A DNA stretch of 64,000 bases from Albibacterium sp963696875 (GCA_963696875.1 CAVOLQ010000007.1:434001-498000), one strand, 5' to 3'. Numbered from the stretch's first letter, positions 43,327 to 53,148 are shown. The notes: generated by a model not told the origin, from the sequence alone. Made by a program: numbers and translations.

Positions 43327-46300
43327 TTCTATACTTTCCCGCATATCGACAGCCACTACCCTCGAAATCCCGGGTTCAACCATGGTTACGCCATAAATAA
43401 TATCGGTACTTGCAATGGTGCGTTTATTATGAGAGACGATAATGAATTGGGAATTGTCGGAAAACTCACGAATGATATTATTGAACTTATCTATATTGGT
43501 ATCGTCTAATGGCGCGTCAATTTCGTCAAAAATGCAAAATGGTGCAGGCTTTAATAAATATAGGGAAAATAAAAGCGCAGTTGAAGTAAGTGTTTTTTCT
43601 CCGCCCGAGAGTTGATTAATTGAGAGCGGCCTTTTTCCCTTTGGTCGGGCGATAATGTCTATATCCGAATTTAATGGGTTTTCTGGGTTCATGATAATAA
43701 GATCACAGGTGTCTTCTTCATTAAATAGCGACCTAAATACCACTTTAAAATTCTCTCTTACTTTTACAAAAGCATCCATGAACTTTTCCTTAGCGTTGAT
43801 ATCAATCTCTTGGATAGTTTTCAATAGTGTGGCTTTCGCATCAATTAAATCATTTCTTTCTTTTTGAATGAATTGATAGCGATCGTCCATTTCCTGATAA
43901 GCTTCCATGGCCATCGGATTTATTGCTCCAAAATCTTCTAATTGTTTTTTGATTCTGATGACTTTTTCTGATAGCTCGTTTTCGTTTTCGTCAATCTCTT
44001 CAGGATCTGATAGTTCGTCGATGTCAAATGAAAATTCGACTGAAAGTCGTTCCTTGAATGCGTTAAGTTCTAAATGATAATTGTTTTTTTGATCTTTTAA
44101 CTCATTCACGATCGTGTCAGAGATCTCTTTATTTTTACGGAAGGTATGGATGTCTTCCTCTAGTTTATTTATTGCAGCTCTTGACGAATAATAGTCTTGT
44201 TCTAACTCTTGGAGGCCTTTTTCTAAATCATCTTTTTGTGCATAGAGCGTTAGAAGATCTTCGTCAGAGAGATCCACATGTTGCAAAATGGCCTGTATCG
44301 AAGTTTGAGTATTTTGGAATTCTTTTTCCTTTTGTTCCAATTGTTTTTCAATGCTTTCTATCTGGATTTCCCGATATTCGATGTCTTTTTCCAGACCAAG
44401 AACTTTGTTTTTCTGCTGGTGAAATCGGATATTCGTCTCGTTATAAATGGAGGATTTTTGGGTTAAATCTTCAGAAAGTAGATTGAATAATGTTTGTTCC
44501 TTGATGAAATCGGATTCAAAAGCTAAGAGTTTATTCTGGGCAACTATAAGCTGGGGGTTCAGCTCAGCCTGTTCTTTTTCGAAAGCTGTTATCTTTTTCT
44601 CAATACCTTGCTTTTTCTCCAAATTGCTTTTAAGGAAAACCTCATATTGTTCTTGTTTTGTCTTTATAGAGATAAATTCATTATTTAACCTATTTATTTG
44701 AGCTCGAATTTCCTCTATTAAACTTTTCTGAGATTGATTTTTAAGATCAATAATAGTGTTTGATGTTTCTTCAATTTCAATCTTCTCCGTTTCTAATTGA
44801 GCGACAAGTTTTTTAATTTCTTTGCTTATTTTTTCTAAATTTTTTGTCCGCCCAATTCTCTTCCCTTCGAAAAGGCCGATAGAACCGCCTGCCATACTGA
44901 AATTCTTTTTAATGTATTTACCCTCTGAATTAAGGATTACCAGATCTCCCAATGGTAGCTGTATTTCACTGCTGTTGTTAATGTATACAGAATGTAAAAG
45001 GTGTTGACACAGTAAAAGGTATTTATCTTCTACCTCAATTACCGACAATGCTGGTAGTAAGTTAGCTGGTTCAGTTTTATCATTCTTTATTTCTGGTAAG
45101 CTTTCTAAAATAAAAAATCCTGCTTTTCCTTTTCCAGAATCATTCAATAAATTGATTGCGGCCATGGCCTCTTTATATGAATCTACTACATAATAATTCA
45201 TATAAGGTTCAAGAAGGTTTTCCACGGCTACCCTATACTCTTCATGACAAAGTAAAATATCGGAGAATAAAGGAACATTTTTTGCCCATTGAGTGTTTTT
45301 TTTAAGAAAGCGCACCGATTCAGGGAAGCCCTCTAGGTTGTCAATCAAAGATTTGGTTAAATTGTATTCATTTTGTTTAGCATCCAATAAGCGGGATTGG
45401 CGCTGGTTTACTTCTTTTACCATTTCAATATGTTGTTCCTTTTCGTTAATCTCTCGTAGAAGCTGTTGTTCAGTTTCTTGCGCAGAGATTAGCTTGCCTT
45501 CTAAAGTTTCAATTTCCGAACTGATTTCAGCTAGTTTTTCATTGAATATCGAAAGCTCATCTTTTCTACCCTGTTCGTCAGACACATTTCTTCGACTTTC
45601 CTGTTTTAACGCTTCACATTGGATGCTAAGTACAGTAATCTGTTTTTCAAGTTCATAAATATCTTTTTGGAGGGTATTCTTTTGCATACTCAAATAGTCA
45701 ATTTTTTCTTTCTCCACAAGTTGTTTGCTTCTGAAAGCTTCAATCTCTTCCAGTTGCTCGTGTAATTGACTTTCAGTTGTCGCCAATTGATGGCTAGCCT
45801 CTAAAGCCTCCTCTTGTAAGCGCTTTAATTGATATTGAATATGATTTTTTTGCTGTTTGTCTTGATCTATTCCCTTGGTTAATTGCTCTTCCTGCCTTTT
45901 GAAATTACTTAGTTGTTCATTTTTAATTTTTTTTCCGGTTTCAAAGTTCCTAATTTCAGCAATTTGTTGATTTAAACCTTTTTGCTGAATAGCTAGATTT
46001 TGCTCTTTAATTAAGGTGTCTTGTTTCACCTGTTGAAGAGAGGTTTCCGACTGGGAAATATTTGATAAAAACGTAACCCGTTTCGTTTCCTCTTCTAGGT
46101 TTTGATGATCAATAGTTTTAAGTGATTTTAGAATTCCAGAAATCCTAAAGGAGCTCAACTTTAGGCTCCATGTTTTATATTGTTCCCTTAAGTTATAATA
46201 ACGTTCTGTTTTTTTGGCTTGATTTTCTAAACTTTTAAGGTTTTTTCCAATCTCATATATAATATCTTCGACGCGGCTAAGGTCAGCTTCAGTATCATTT

Positions 46301-46842
46301 AACCTGCTTATGGTTTGTTTTTTACGAACTTTGTATTTGGAAATGCCAGAAGCTTCTTCAAAAAGGGTTCGCCGGGAATGGTCTTTATTATTAATAATCT
46401 CTTCCACCATTTTGAGCTCAATAATGGCATAAGAATCTGATCCTATTCCGGTGTCCATAAATAGGTCGTTAATGTCCTTTAAGCGACATTGCACGTCATT
46501 CAGCCTATATTCACTATCTCCATTTCTGTAAAGTTTTCTGGTAATGGTAACTTGTGAAAAGTCTGTAGGTAAAATATTTTTAGTATTATTGAAAGACAGG
46601 GAAACTTCAGCAAGCTGTGACGCTTTACGGCTGTTGGTGCCATTAAAAATAATGTTCTCCATCTTATCAGAGCGTAATGTTTTTGTGCTCTGCTCTCCCA
46701 AAACCCAGCGTATAGCATCTACAACGTTTGATTTTCCACAGCCATTCGGACCAACAATAGAAGTAATGCCTTCATCGAAATTGATAGTAACCTTATCTCC
46801 AAAGCTTTTAAAACCTTTAATCTCCAGCCGGGTTAATTGCAT
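43315..46842 (-). CDS. smc: Chromosome segregation protein SMC
   Basis: A 1175-residue SMC ATPase. Head N-terminus: LEIKGFKSFGDKV and Walker A GPNGCGKSN at about residues 32-40. Two long coiled-coil arms (about 170-500 and 670-1010) flank a hinge domain at about 510-660, with EGFPESVRFL and AGGSIGLFEGKRIGR. Head C-terminus: signature LSGGEKTLTSTALLF and Walker B FCIFDEIDAPLDD. It organises and condenses replicated DNA with ScpA and ScpB, which are not encoded here. Length matches bacterial SMC. It is transcribed alone. Confidence 0.96.
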   Translation of the reverse strand: MQLTRLEIKGFKSFGDKVTINFDEGITSIVGPNGCGKSNVVDAIRWVLGEQSTKTLRSDKMENIIFNGTNSRKASQLAEVSLSFNNTKNILPTDFSQVTITRKLYRNGDSEYRLNDVQCRLKDINDLFMDTGIGSDSYAIIELKMVEEIINNKDHSRRTLFEEASGISKYKVRKKQTISRLNDTEADLSRVEDIIYEIGKNLKSLENQAKKTERYYNLREQYKTWSLKLSSFRISGILKSLKTIDHQNLEEETKRVTFLSNISQSETSLQQVKQDTLIKEQNLAIQQKGLNQQIAEIRNFETGKKIKNEQLSNFKRQEEQLTKGIDQDKQQKNHIQYQLKRLQEEALEASHQLATTESQLHEQLEEIEAFRSKQLVEKEKIDYLSMQKNTLQKDIYELEKQITVLSIQCEALKQESRRNVSDEQGRKDELSIFNEKLAEISSEIETLEGKLISAQETEQQLLREINEKEQHIEMVKEVNQRQSRLLDAKQNEYNLTKSLIDNLEGFPESVRFLKKNTQWAKNVPLFSDILLCHEEYRVAVENLLEPYMNYYVVDSYKEAMAAINLLNDSGKGKAGFFILESLPEIKNDKTEPANLLPALSVIEVEDKYLLLCQHLLHSVYINNSSEIQLPLGDLVILNSEGKYIKKNFSMAGGSIGLFEGKRIGRTKNLEKISKEIKKLVAQLETEKIEIEETSNTIIDLKNQSQKSLIEEIRAQINRLNNEFISIKTKQEQYEVFLKSNLEKKQGIEKKITAFEKEQAELNPQLIVAQNKLLAFESDFIKEQTLFNLLSEDLTQKSSIYNETNIRFHQQKNKVLGLEKDIEYREIQIESIEKQLEQKEKEFQNTQTSIQAILQHVDLSDEDLLTLYAQKDDLEKGLQELEQDYYSSRAAINKLEEDIHTFRKNKEISDTIVNELKDQKNNYHLELNAFKERLSVEFSFDIDELSDPEEIDENENELSEKVIRIKKQLEDFGAINPMAMEAYQEMDDRYQFIQKERNDLIDAKATLLKTIQEIDINAKEKFMDAFVKVRENFKVVFRSLFNEEDTCDLIIMNPENPLNSDIDIIARPKGKRPLSINQLSGGEKTLTSTALLFSLYLLKPAPFCIFDEIDAPLDDTNIDKFNNIIREFSDNSQFIIVSHNKRTIASTDIIYGVTMVEPGISRVVAVDMRESIELSN

Positions 46843-47193
46843 ATGGCGTTATTCCTGATTTTTAATTTCGCTTGCAATTTAAGATAACCAATTTGAATAT
46901 CCCAATATTTATTATCATTGGAATTATTGGTGAGATATTAGCATCCACACCATCCAGCATTGAATCACCAACGTATTAGGAAGGGGCAGCCTTCCTTTGG
47001 CCGTACACCCAAGCCCTAACCATCAGTGAGATCAAAGCGACAAATCAACTGGGACAAAATTATAAGTTCTATTTAAACCGTGCTCTAAATTTCAATACAG
47101 ACTTTGCAATATCAGTACTTAAAAGTATTCAAAGGTAGCAGGCTTATTAATTTGTTTTGTTGTGAAAAGGAAAGAATATTGTACCTTTAGACA
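46843..47193. other. Intergenic region between smc and the membrane-anchored protein gene
   Basis: 351 bp without a full gene. The plus strand carries an unstarted open stretch (about 46980-47141) that reads protein-like, with AAFLWPYTQALTISEIK and later FYLNRALNFNTDFAIS, ending in TAG. It is preceded in frame by another TAG. It may be the remnant of a lost gene or chance. A promoter for the downstream gene lies at the right end. No RNA gene was recognised. Confidence 0.35.
47160..47189 (+). promoter_or_regulatory. Promoter of the membrane-anchored hypothetical gene
   Basis: TTG (47160-47162), 19 bases, then TACCTTTA (47182-47189), which matches TAnnTTTG at all but the last base. The ATG follows four bases later, so the mRNA would be leaderless or nearly so. 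Confidence 0.45.
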
Positions 47194-47733
47194 ATGGATA
47201 ATATCTTTATTATTATAGCTGCTGTTGCTTTTTTTATATTTCAAACCTATTCAAATTATAAGAAAGAGCAAGAGGAAGCAAAGACGAGAGATGCCTCTAA
47301 GCGGCGGCCAAACGCCTCTGAATCCCTTCCAGAAGATACTTCTCGTCCTCCCATGGAGATACCTAAGTGGTTAGAAGATTTTTTACCTCCGCAGGAGCAA
47401 ATAAAGCAGATGCCAAAAAAGGTATACGAAAAGCCTGAGCCGGTGGGAATGCCGGTAAATGACCACCAAGGCTCGATAGAATACCAGCGTGTTAAATATG
47501 TTCGTTCAGAGCTGCCTGCCGATTTATTAAAGGAATACAGAAACCTTCCTGAGAAAAAAGAAATTGAAGAGCTAAAAAGATCCGTGGCGATTCATAAAGC
47601 ACATTCTCACCAATTTAAGCGATTGAAGCCTTATTTGCTTGTCGACAAAGGTGAGGAGGAAATAGAAGTACCTGAATTTAATCTACGAGAGGCAATTATT
47701 ATGAACGCAATATTGGAACGGCCATATAAATAG
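47194..47733 (+). CDS. Membrane-anchored hypothetical protein
   Basis: A 179-residue protein with one N-terminal membrane helix (NIFIIIAAVAFFIFQTY) followed by a charged, proline-rich cytoplasmic linker (about residues 25-95) and a C-terminal segment ending EFNLREAIIMNAILERPYK. This C-terminal pattern (a short helix ending in ILxRPY) is shared, to my knowledge, by uncharacterised Bacteroidetes proteins. No function can be named. It converges with the omega-amidase-like gene, stop codons adjacent. Confidence 0.7.
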   Translation: MDNIFIIIAAVAFFIFQTYSNYKKEQEEAKTRDASKRRPNASESLPEDTSRPPMEIPKWLEDFLPPQEQIKQMPKKVYEKPEPVGMPVNDHQGSIEYQRVKYVRSELPADLLKEYRNLPEKKEIEELKRSVAIHKAHSHQFKRLKPYLLVDKGEEEIEVPEFNLREAIIMNAILERPYK

Positions 47734-48513
47734 CTAAGGTTGAATACTGAAATGATCTCCGTCTGATAAGAAATTGAATTTTTTCCTATAATCAATTAAA
47801 TCGTTTGGGTAAATCGTAAAGGTGAAAAGATCTTCATTTTCTGGCTTATAGTAGACCACCTCTCCTGATGGAGAAATACACATGGAGCCTCCTGGATGAT
47901 ATATTTCGTTTCCATCATAACCCACCCGATTTACGCCGATTACGAAAGCCTGGTTTTCTATTGCCCTTGCCGGGATAAGCTTTTGCCAATGATCGATTCG
48001 AGAGTCTGGCCAACTAGCCACATACATTAACACATCGTAATCATTGCCCACATTTCTAGACCAAACAGGAAAGCGAAGGTCATAGCAGATCATCGGACAA
48101 ATTTTCCATCCTTTTAAATCCACTATTAGTTTTTTTGTTCCGGCAGTAAAGGCTTTATTTTCATGGGCTAAGGTGAATAGGTGGCGTTTATCGTATTGTT
48201 CATAGCTGCCATCGGGCCGCATCCAAATAAGTCTATTATAAAACTTGTCATTTTCCGTTATGATGAGACTCCCTGTAACGACACACTCATATTTTGAAGC
48301 TTGTTGGCTCATCCATTGCATGGTTTTGCCACCCATTTTTTCCGCACATTTTTCAACGTTAGTTGTATATCCGGTATTGAACATTTCTGGGAGAACGATT
48401 AAATCGGTCGTTATGCGTAAAGAGGTTAGTCTCAAAGCAAGGTTCGTTAAATTTTTTTCAATGTTTTCCCAGAAAATATAGGCTTGGAATGTAGTTACTT
48501 TTAATGGCTCCAT
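47734..48513 (-). CDS. Carbon-nitrogen hydrolase (omega-amidase YafV/Nit2-like)
   Basis: About 259 residues from the ATG at 48513 (MEPLKVTTFQAYIFW). A nitrilase-superfamily hydrolase with an intact Glu-Lys-Cys triad: E in LIVLPEMFNTGY, K in YDKRHLFT and C in MICYDLRFPVWSRN. The order and spacing resemble omega-amidases, which hydrolyse alpha-ketoglutaramate and alpha-ketosuccinamate in methionine salvage side reactions. A longer reading to 48555 adds an implausible head. The protein is cytoplasmic. It is divergent from the DUF2851 gene. Confidence 0.87.
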   Translation of the reverse strand: MEPLKVTTFQAYIFWENIEKNLTNLALRLTSLRITTDLIVLPEMFNTGYTTNVEKCAEKMGGKTMQWMSQQASKYECVVTGSLIITENDKFYNRLIWMRPDGSYEQYDKRHLFTLAHENKAFTAGTKKLIVDLKGWKICPMICYDLRFPVWSRNVGNDYDVLMYVASWPDSRIDHWQKLIPARAIENQAFVIGVNRVGYDGNEIYHPGGSMCISPSGEVVYYKPENEDLFTFTIYPNDLIDYRKKFNFLSDGDHFSIQP

Positions 48514-48565
48514 ATGGTAAATATAGGCTTTTAAAATTAAATCGAAAAAATTCATACCTTAGGGG

Positions 48566-49855
48566 ATGGCCTTTTCAGAAGACTTATTACAGTTTATTTG
48601 GAAGCATAGGTTATTTAAACAACAAAACCTACAGACTTCATCGGGCAAAATATTGCGTATAAATACTACAGGTAAGCATAATACTCACTCTGGACCTGAC
48701 TTTGAAGCCGCTAATTTAAATATAGACAATATCAATTGGTATGGAAATGTTGAAATTCATATTTCCTCTTCCGATTGGGAAATTCACCACCATCAACATG
48801 ATAAATCCTACAATAATGTGATCCTTCATGTTGTTTATGAACACGACCGAAATATTCATCGAGAAGACGGCACGATTCCAGAAACATTAGTGTTAAAGCC
48901 CTTGATAGAGGTGAATGTTTTATCGAAATATAGGGAGATTATGGGCAGTATGCATTGGATTCCATGCGAAAGGTTAATAGCTAAGGTAAACCCTTTTTAT
49001 ATTAATCATTGGCTTTCAGGTGTAGTAATAGAACGTTTGATTCAAAAGTCTGAATTTGTGCTTGATCTATTAGAGCAATACCAAGGAAATTGGGAGGAGG
49101 TATGTTATATCATCGTCGCCCGTTCTTTTGGTTTTAAAACGAATTCTGATGCCTTTGAGATGCTGGCAAGATCTCTTCCTCAGGGCTTGATTGCAAAAAA
49201 TAAGCAAAATAAAGTAACAATTGAAGCTTTATTATTTGGACAGTCCGGCCTACTTGATGATGTCGAAGCCGACCAGGAATATCCTACATTATTAAGGAAA
49301 GAATACGAATACCTCAAGAATGCTTATCTTTTAAAAAGGATGGATAAGCATAGCTGGAGGTTTTTTAGAATGCGACCAGCTGGTTTTCCAAGTATGCGAA
49401 TCGCACAGTTTGCAGCTCTATGCTATAAATCTAGTCATCTCTTTGCTAAAATAATTGAGACTGAAGATATAACTTTGCACTTTCATTTACTAAACGAGCT
49501 GCCGGTAAATGATTATTGGAAAACGCATTACCATTTTCATAGTAAAACGGAAAAGCCACATGGCAATCAATTGGGCAAACAAGCGATAAATAGTATATTG
49601 TTAAATACAATAGCCATTATATTATTTACGTACGGACAGTTTATTGGGAACGAAACCTATATAATTAGGGCGATAAAGTTATTAGAAAACTTGCCTCCCG
49701 AACAAAACAGCGTTTTGAAACAATTTAGTGCGTTGGGCGTTAAGTGTGAAAATGCCGCACATTCCCAAGCATTAATTCATTTAAAAACAATATATTGCGA
49801 CCGTAAACGTTGTTTAGATTGTGAGATTGGCCTTCAAATTATAAAAAATGAATAA
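48566..49855 (+). CDS. DUF2851 family protein
   Basis: A 429-residue protein matching the DUF2851 family as I know it: N-terminal EDLLQFIWKHRLF, NTHSGPDFEAANLNIDN, WYGNVEIHISSSDWEIHHH and VILHVVYEHDRN. This N-terminal part looks nuclease- or beta-sandwich-like and is rich in His. The rest is helical, with a C-terminal four-Cys cluster (YCDRKRCLDCEIG) that may bind zinc. The function is unknown; the family is widespread in Bacteroidetes. The stop overlaps the next gene (PspC) by 8 bp. Confidence 0.85.
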   Translation: MAFSEDLLQFIWKHRLFKQQNLQTSSGKILRINTTGKHNTHSGPDFEAANLNIDNINWYGNVEIHISSSDWEIHHHQHDKSYNNVILHVVYEHDRNIHREDGTIPETLVLKPLIEVNVLSKYREIMGSMHWIPCERLIAKVNPFYINHWLSGVVIERLIQKSEFVLDLLEQYQGNWEEVCYIIVARSFGFKTNSDAFEMLARSLPQGLIAKNKQNKVTIEALLFGQSGLLDDVEADQEYPTLLRKEYEYLKNAYLLKRMDKHSWRFFRMRPAGFPSMRIAQFAALCYKSSHLFAKIIETEDITLHFHLLNELPVNDYWKTHYHFHSKTEKPHGNQLGKQAINSILLNTIAIILFTYGQFIGNETYIIRAIKLLENLPPEQNSVLKQFSALGVKCENAAHSQALIHLKTIYCDRKRCLDCEIGLQIIKNE

Positions 49856-50078
49856 AAAAATGAAACGTTTGATGTTGTTTTTTGAACACCGTTCATTCGG
49901 CGTTTGCTCTTATTTGGGTGAAAGGTTCGGTATTTCAATCTCTAAGTTGCGGCTGTTCTTTATCTATATTACTTTTTTGGCTGCCGGATTTCCTGTTATT
50001 GTATACCTTTTTGCAGGGCTAGTATTGGATATCCGAAATTACGTAAAACGCATTAGAAATACCGTTAGAGACTTTTAA
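49848..50078 (+). CDS. PspC domain small membrane protein
   Basis: A 76-residue protein with the PspC pattern: FGVCSYLGERFGISISKLRLFF followed by a hydrophobic hairpin (IYITFLAAGFPVIVYLFAGLVL) and a basic tail. PspC proteins are membrane components linked to envelope stress. The start overlaps the end of the DUF2851 gene, so the two are translationally coupled. It overlaps the convergent ankyrin gene by 4 bp. Confidence 0.8.
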   Translation: MNKKMKRLMLFFEHRSFGVCSYLGERFGISISKLRLFFIYITFLAAGFPVIVYLFAGLVLDIRNYVKRIRNTVRDF

Positions 50079-50725
50079 TAAGCTAATATTTTGGCTATTT
50101 CGTGATGTCCTTTATCAAATGCCAAGTCTGCTGCGGTCTTTCCTGATTCATTTTTAATACTGACAGATGCTCCTCTTTCAAGCAGTAAGATCAATATTTC
50201 TATATTTCCATTTTGTGCAGCAGCATGTAGGGGAGTCATTCCGGAAGCTTGTATAACATTGACTTTTGCACCTGCTTCGACTAGCATTTTTGCGATCCCT
50301 TCCGAATCGGAATCGACGGCTGTATATAGTGGATAAACATGGTATCCGTTTTGGGAAGCAAGGTTGGCATCTGCACCGATTCTTAGTAGAAAACGTACAA
50401 TATTTTCGTTGCCAAAATGAGCGGCCATTGCTAATGGAGTGAAACCATGAGGTGAATATTGATTTATCAGTTCGGGCTTTTCATCTAAAAGATCAATGGT
50501 GTCTTCTAATAAATCGGCTGCTACGGCTTCAAAGATATCAACCCTTTCTAAGTGCCTAATGATTATTTTCACTAATTGGTGTTTTTTGTAATAACACGCT
50601 AATAATAAGGGAGAGATATCATGACTTGTTTTTTGTTTGGCTAAACTTGGGTTATTATGTAAAAGGTTGTCTATTGCATGGCCGTCACCACTTTCAATCA
50701 ATTCTTCTAATAAACTTAAACTCAT
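50075..50725 (-). CDS. Ankyrin repeat protein
   Basis: A 216-residue cytoplasmic protein with five to six ankyrin units. The clearest are HDISPLLLACYYKKHQLVKI, HGFTPLAMAAHFGNENIVRF, SGMTPLHAAAQNGNIEILI and SGKTAADLAFDKGHHEIAKI, each about 33 residues apart. There is no other domain. Such proteins mediate protein binding; no partner is evident. Housekeeping neighbours and a normal reading frame make horizontal origin unlikely. Confidence 0.88.
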   Translation of the reverse strand: MSLSLLEELIESGDGHAIDNLLHNNPSLAKQKTSHDISPLLLACYYKKHQLVKIIIRHLERVDIFEAVAADLLEDTIDLLDEKPELINQYSPHGFTPLAMAAHFGNENIVRFLLRIGADANLASQNGYHVYPLYTAVDSDSEGIAKMLVEAGAKVNVIQASGMTPLHAAAQNGNIEILILLLERGASVSIKNESGKTAADLAFDKGHHEIAKILAY

Positions 50726-50844
50726 TATCCTATACTTTCTGTCTATTTAATGATATGCATTCTTGATGCAAGTTAGACATTATTTTCGAGTACATGATTT
50801 TTTTAACACATAGGAACATCGTAAATACTATGTTTGTAGTATAT

Positions 50845-51669
50845 TTATCTGAAGCCCATCCATAATATTCTAATCCCTACTAAAAGGAGGGCAAATGCAA
50901 GGCTTCTAATGATTAATTTCCCTTCAACTTTCGTAGAATACCTCGCTCCGATTTGTGCACCAACTAGTACACCTAATCCTAACCAAATAATTTCATGTAT
51001 ACCCTGGTTCAATATGCCTTGGAAATAATGGACAATACTTCCCGTTAAAGCCATTAGTGATAATACAAAATGAGACGTTGCAGTCGCGATATGGACTGGA
51101 AAGTTTAATAGATTAACCATTACTGGAACGTGAATTATTCCTCCTCCTATCCCGAGCATGCTTGAAGCGAAACCAACAAAAAAGCTTATTATTGAGCCCA
51201 ATAGCAGATTGTATCGATAGATATAGCGGATGCCATCTATATCTATAATGTATCTTGCCATTTCCCAAAAAGATTTATTTTTTAACCTATGCTTTGAGTC
51301 GTTTTTTTTTAGAGGATTAATAATAAGTATTGTTGAAAGAATTAATAATATGATTCCAAATATTAAATTAAAGGTATCTCTAGCGATATATGAAGTTGCA
51401 AACGCACCTAGAACAGAACCAGGTAAGGTGGTAATGCAAAACACCCAGGCTGATTTATAATCTATTCTTTTTTTCAGACCATAAGCGATAGAGCCGGAGG
51501 TAGCATTTAAAAAGACTACTGCAAGAGAAATTCCCGTTATAATTTCGGGACTTTTTTCCGGGTAAAGCAATAAGAGTATCGGTACCAAAATAAAACCACC
51601 ACCAGCGCCTATTAAGGTTCCAAACCCTCCAACAACAAGACCCAATAGAGCAAGTAATAATGCCGACAT
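50845..51669 (-). CDS. TauE/SafE family sulfite/anion exporter-like membrane protein
   Basis: A 274-residue inner-membrane protein with about eight hydrophobic helices in two related halves. The family repeats GLVVGGFGTLIGAGGGFILVP near the N-terminus and SFFVGFASSMLGIGGGIIHVP at about residue 165 are diagnostic. Substrates of this family include sulfite and organosulfonates; the one here is unknown. A different TauE/SafE-type protein sits at the end of the cbb3 operon (57861-58553). Confidence 0.87.
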   Translation of the reverse strand: MSALLLALLGLVVGGFGTLIGAGGGFILVPILLLLYPEKSPEIITGISLAVVFLNATSGSIAYGLKKRIDYKSAWVFCITTLPGSVLGAFATSYIARDTFNLIFGIILLILSTILIINPLKKNDSKHRLKNKSFWEMARYIIDIDGIRYIYRYNLLLGSIISFFVGFASSMLGIGGGIIHVPVMVNLLNFPVHIATATSHFVLSLMALTGSIVHYFQGILNQGIHEIIWLGLGVLVGAQIGARYSTKVEGKLIIRSLAFALLLVGIRILWMGFR

Positions 51670-51983
51670 TTTTAGTTTTTTAGCTGAAAAAAATAGCTTT
51701 CTAAGGGCAAAAAAGTGTTCTTAAAGCTGTTCATTTCATTTTTGAAGGATATGTTTATAAGGTTCTGTCAAAAATACGAATATTTAAGAGGAACGGCGAT
51801 TTATTATAAGGCAAGTTCTACTAGGAAAGCATGTACCACATATATGTATATATCGAAACTGTTAGCCAAGAATATTTGGGGATTGAATTACCTCTTAAAA
51901 AACTATGTGGCTAGTGTTTGCTTATATGAGAAAGAAGGTTTTATTCTTTCTTTTTTTATCTAGCTTTGATTTTATTTAAAGAT
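51670..51983. other. AT-rich intergenic region upstream of ubiX
   Basis: 314 bp between divergent genes. An 82-codon open frame on the plus strand (from 51715) has no recognisable protein pattern. A -7 box match, TAGCTTTG, lies at 51961-51968, 15 bp before the ubiX ATG, and is its probable promoter. Nothing else was seen. Confidence 0.45.
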
Positions 51984-52550
51984 ATGAAGAAGAAAAATAT
52001 TGTGGTGGCAGTAACTGGTGCAAGCGGTTCTATTTATGCAAAAGTTCTATTTGAAAAACTTAAGCAATTAGAAGATCAAATTGAAAGGGTAGGAGTAGTA
52101 ATGTCTGATAATGCTAAAGACGTTTGGAAATATGAATTGTCTAATGAAGAATATTCAAAATTTAGCTTTGAATATTTTGACAAAGGGGATTTCTTTGCAC
52201 CCTTTGCTTCTGGCTCCGCAGGTTACGATACGATGATTGTTTGCCCTTGTTCTATGGGGACATTAGGGAGAATTGCCCACGGTATATCGGATGATTTAGT
52301 CACTAGAGCAGCAGATGTTATTCTTAAAGAACGCAGAAAACTAATTTTAGTAGCTAGAGAGACTCCTTTTAATTTGATGCACTTGAAGAATATGCAAATC
52401 ATTACAGAGGCGGGGGGGATTATTTGTCCTGCAATCCCGTCTTTCTATAGTTTGCCCAAGAGTTTTGATGATTTAGCCGCGACCGTAGTTGACAGGGTTT
52501 TGCTATTAGCAGGATTGTCTGTAGACACTTATCGTTGGGGTGAAGAATAA
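51984..52550 (+). CDS. ubiX: Flavin prenyltransferase UbiX
   Basis: 188 residues from the ATG at 51984. UbiX attaches a dimethylallyl group to FMN to make prenylated FMN, the cofactor of UbiD decarboxylases. The N-terminal VVAVTGASGSIYAKVL flavin-binding loop, CPCSMGTLGRIAHGISDDL, and RRKLILVARETPFNLMHLKNM with the conserved ETP and basic residues are present. Bacteroidetes make menaquinone, so it likely serves a UbiD-type enzyme encoded elsewhere. A terminator follows immediately. Confidence 0.93.
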   Translation: MKKKNIVVAVTGASGSIYAKVLFEKLKQLEDQIERVGVVMSDNAKDVWKYELSNEEYSKFSFEYFDKGDFFAPFASGSAGYDTMIVCPCSMGTLGRIAHGISDDLVTRAADVILKERRKLILVARETPFNLMHLKNMQIITEAGGIICPAIPSFYSLPKSFDDLAATVVDRVLLLAGLSVDTYRWGEE

Positions 52551-52577
52551 AGAAGCCCCTTGAAATGAGCTTCTTTA
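52549..52577. terminator. Terminator between ubiX and the lipoprotein gene
   Basis: AAAGAAGC and GCTTCTTT pair across a 12-base loop, overlapping the ubiX stop codon. The arms carry A and T runs on both ends, so it could act for both the plus-strand ubiX and the minus-strand lipoprotein. Confidence 0.5.
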
Positions 52578-52599
52578 TGGTGCCGTTATTCAAATTGAT

Positions 52600-53148
52600 T
52601 TAATAGAATGTGATCGGTATCTTTAACTCTAGGTCATCCACTCCGCCTGCTTCTACATAGGTACTGCTATTCCATGCTTTTCCAGCTGGATTATTTTTAT
52701 CTAATCCATGACGTAAAAGTATTTTTAAATCAAAACGCTCAGGATAATCCCCGAAGCTAATTTCGCCCCTAAGGCCAATGTCTTCATCAAAATATTGATA
52801 GTTGAGTACAGCATTTTTGGGTGCAAAGAAGAAGAACTTATGCTCATCGGCTTCATCTTCTATTTCTTGATTGATAATTTCGCCATCATGGAATAAAGAA
52901 ATCTCGACTCTATATTCTTCATTCTTGAACAACTGGTAATTGCTTGCTTCTGTAAATCCATTTCTATTAAAGATTACTTTTACGGTTTTCGAAGAATCGC
53001 TTAGTTGAGTAAATAGAACTTCTACAGCATCATATTCCTCTTGGTCATCTTCAAGGATAGGGTCGTTTCTTTTACAAGAGGAGATGCTTATCGCTAATAG
53101 CAAGAAGATAGAAAGAGCGGTATAAATAGATATCTTGTTCATTTTCAT
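52600..53148 (-). CDS. Lipoprotein paired with the TonB-dependent receptor
   Basis: About 182 residues from the ATG at 53148 (another at 53142). A lipoprotein signal (LSIFLLLAISISSC) is followed by an acidic linker and a beta-rich body with YDAVEVLFTQLSDSSKTVKV, HKFFFFAPKNAVLNYQYFDE and a C-terminal LELKIPITFY. It starts 19 bp after the TonB receptor, so the two are co-transcribed. It is presumably a surface or periplasmic-face partner of the receptor. No family name was recognised with confidence. Confidence 0.75.
   Translation of the reverse strand: MKMNKISIYTALSIFLLLAISISSCKRNDPILEDDQEEYDAVEVLFTQLSDSSKTVKVIFNRNGFTEASNYQLFKNEEYRVEISLFHDGEIINQEIEDEADEHKFFFFAPKNAVLNYQYFDEDIGLRGEISFGDYPERFDLKILLRHGLDKNNPAGKAWNSSTYVEAGGVDDLELKIPITFY

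Noticed and set aside
51715..51963. 82-codon open frame upstream of ubiX
   Set aside because: AT-rich, no recognisable motif, unlike neighbouring proteins, and it lies where the ubiX promoter is expected; most likely chance.
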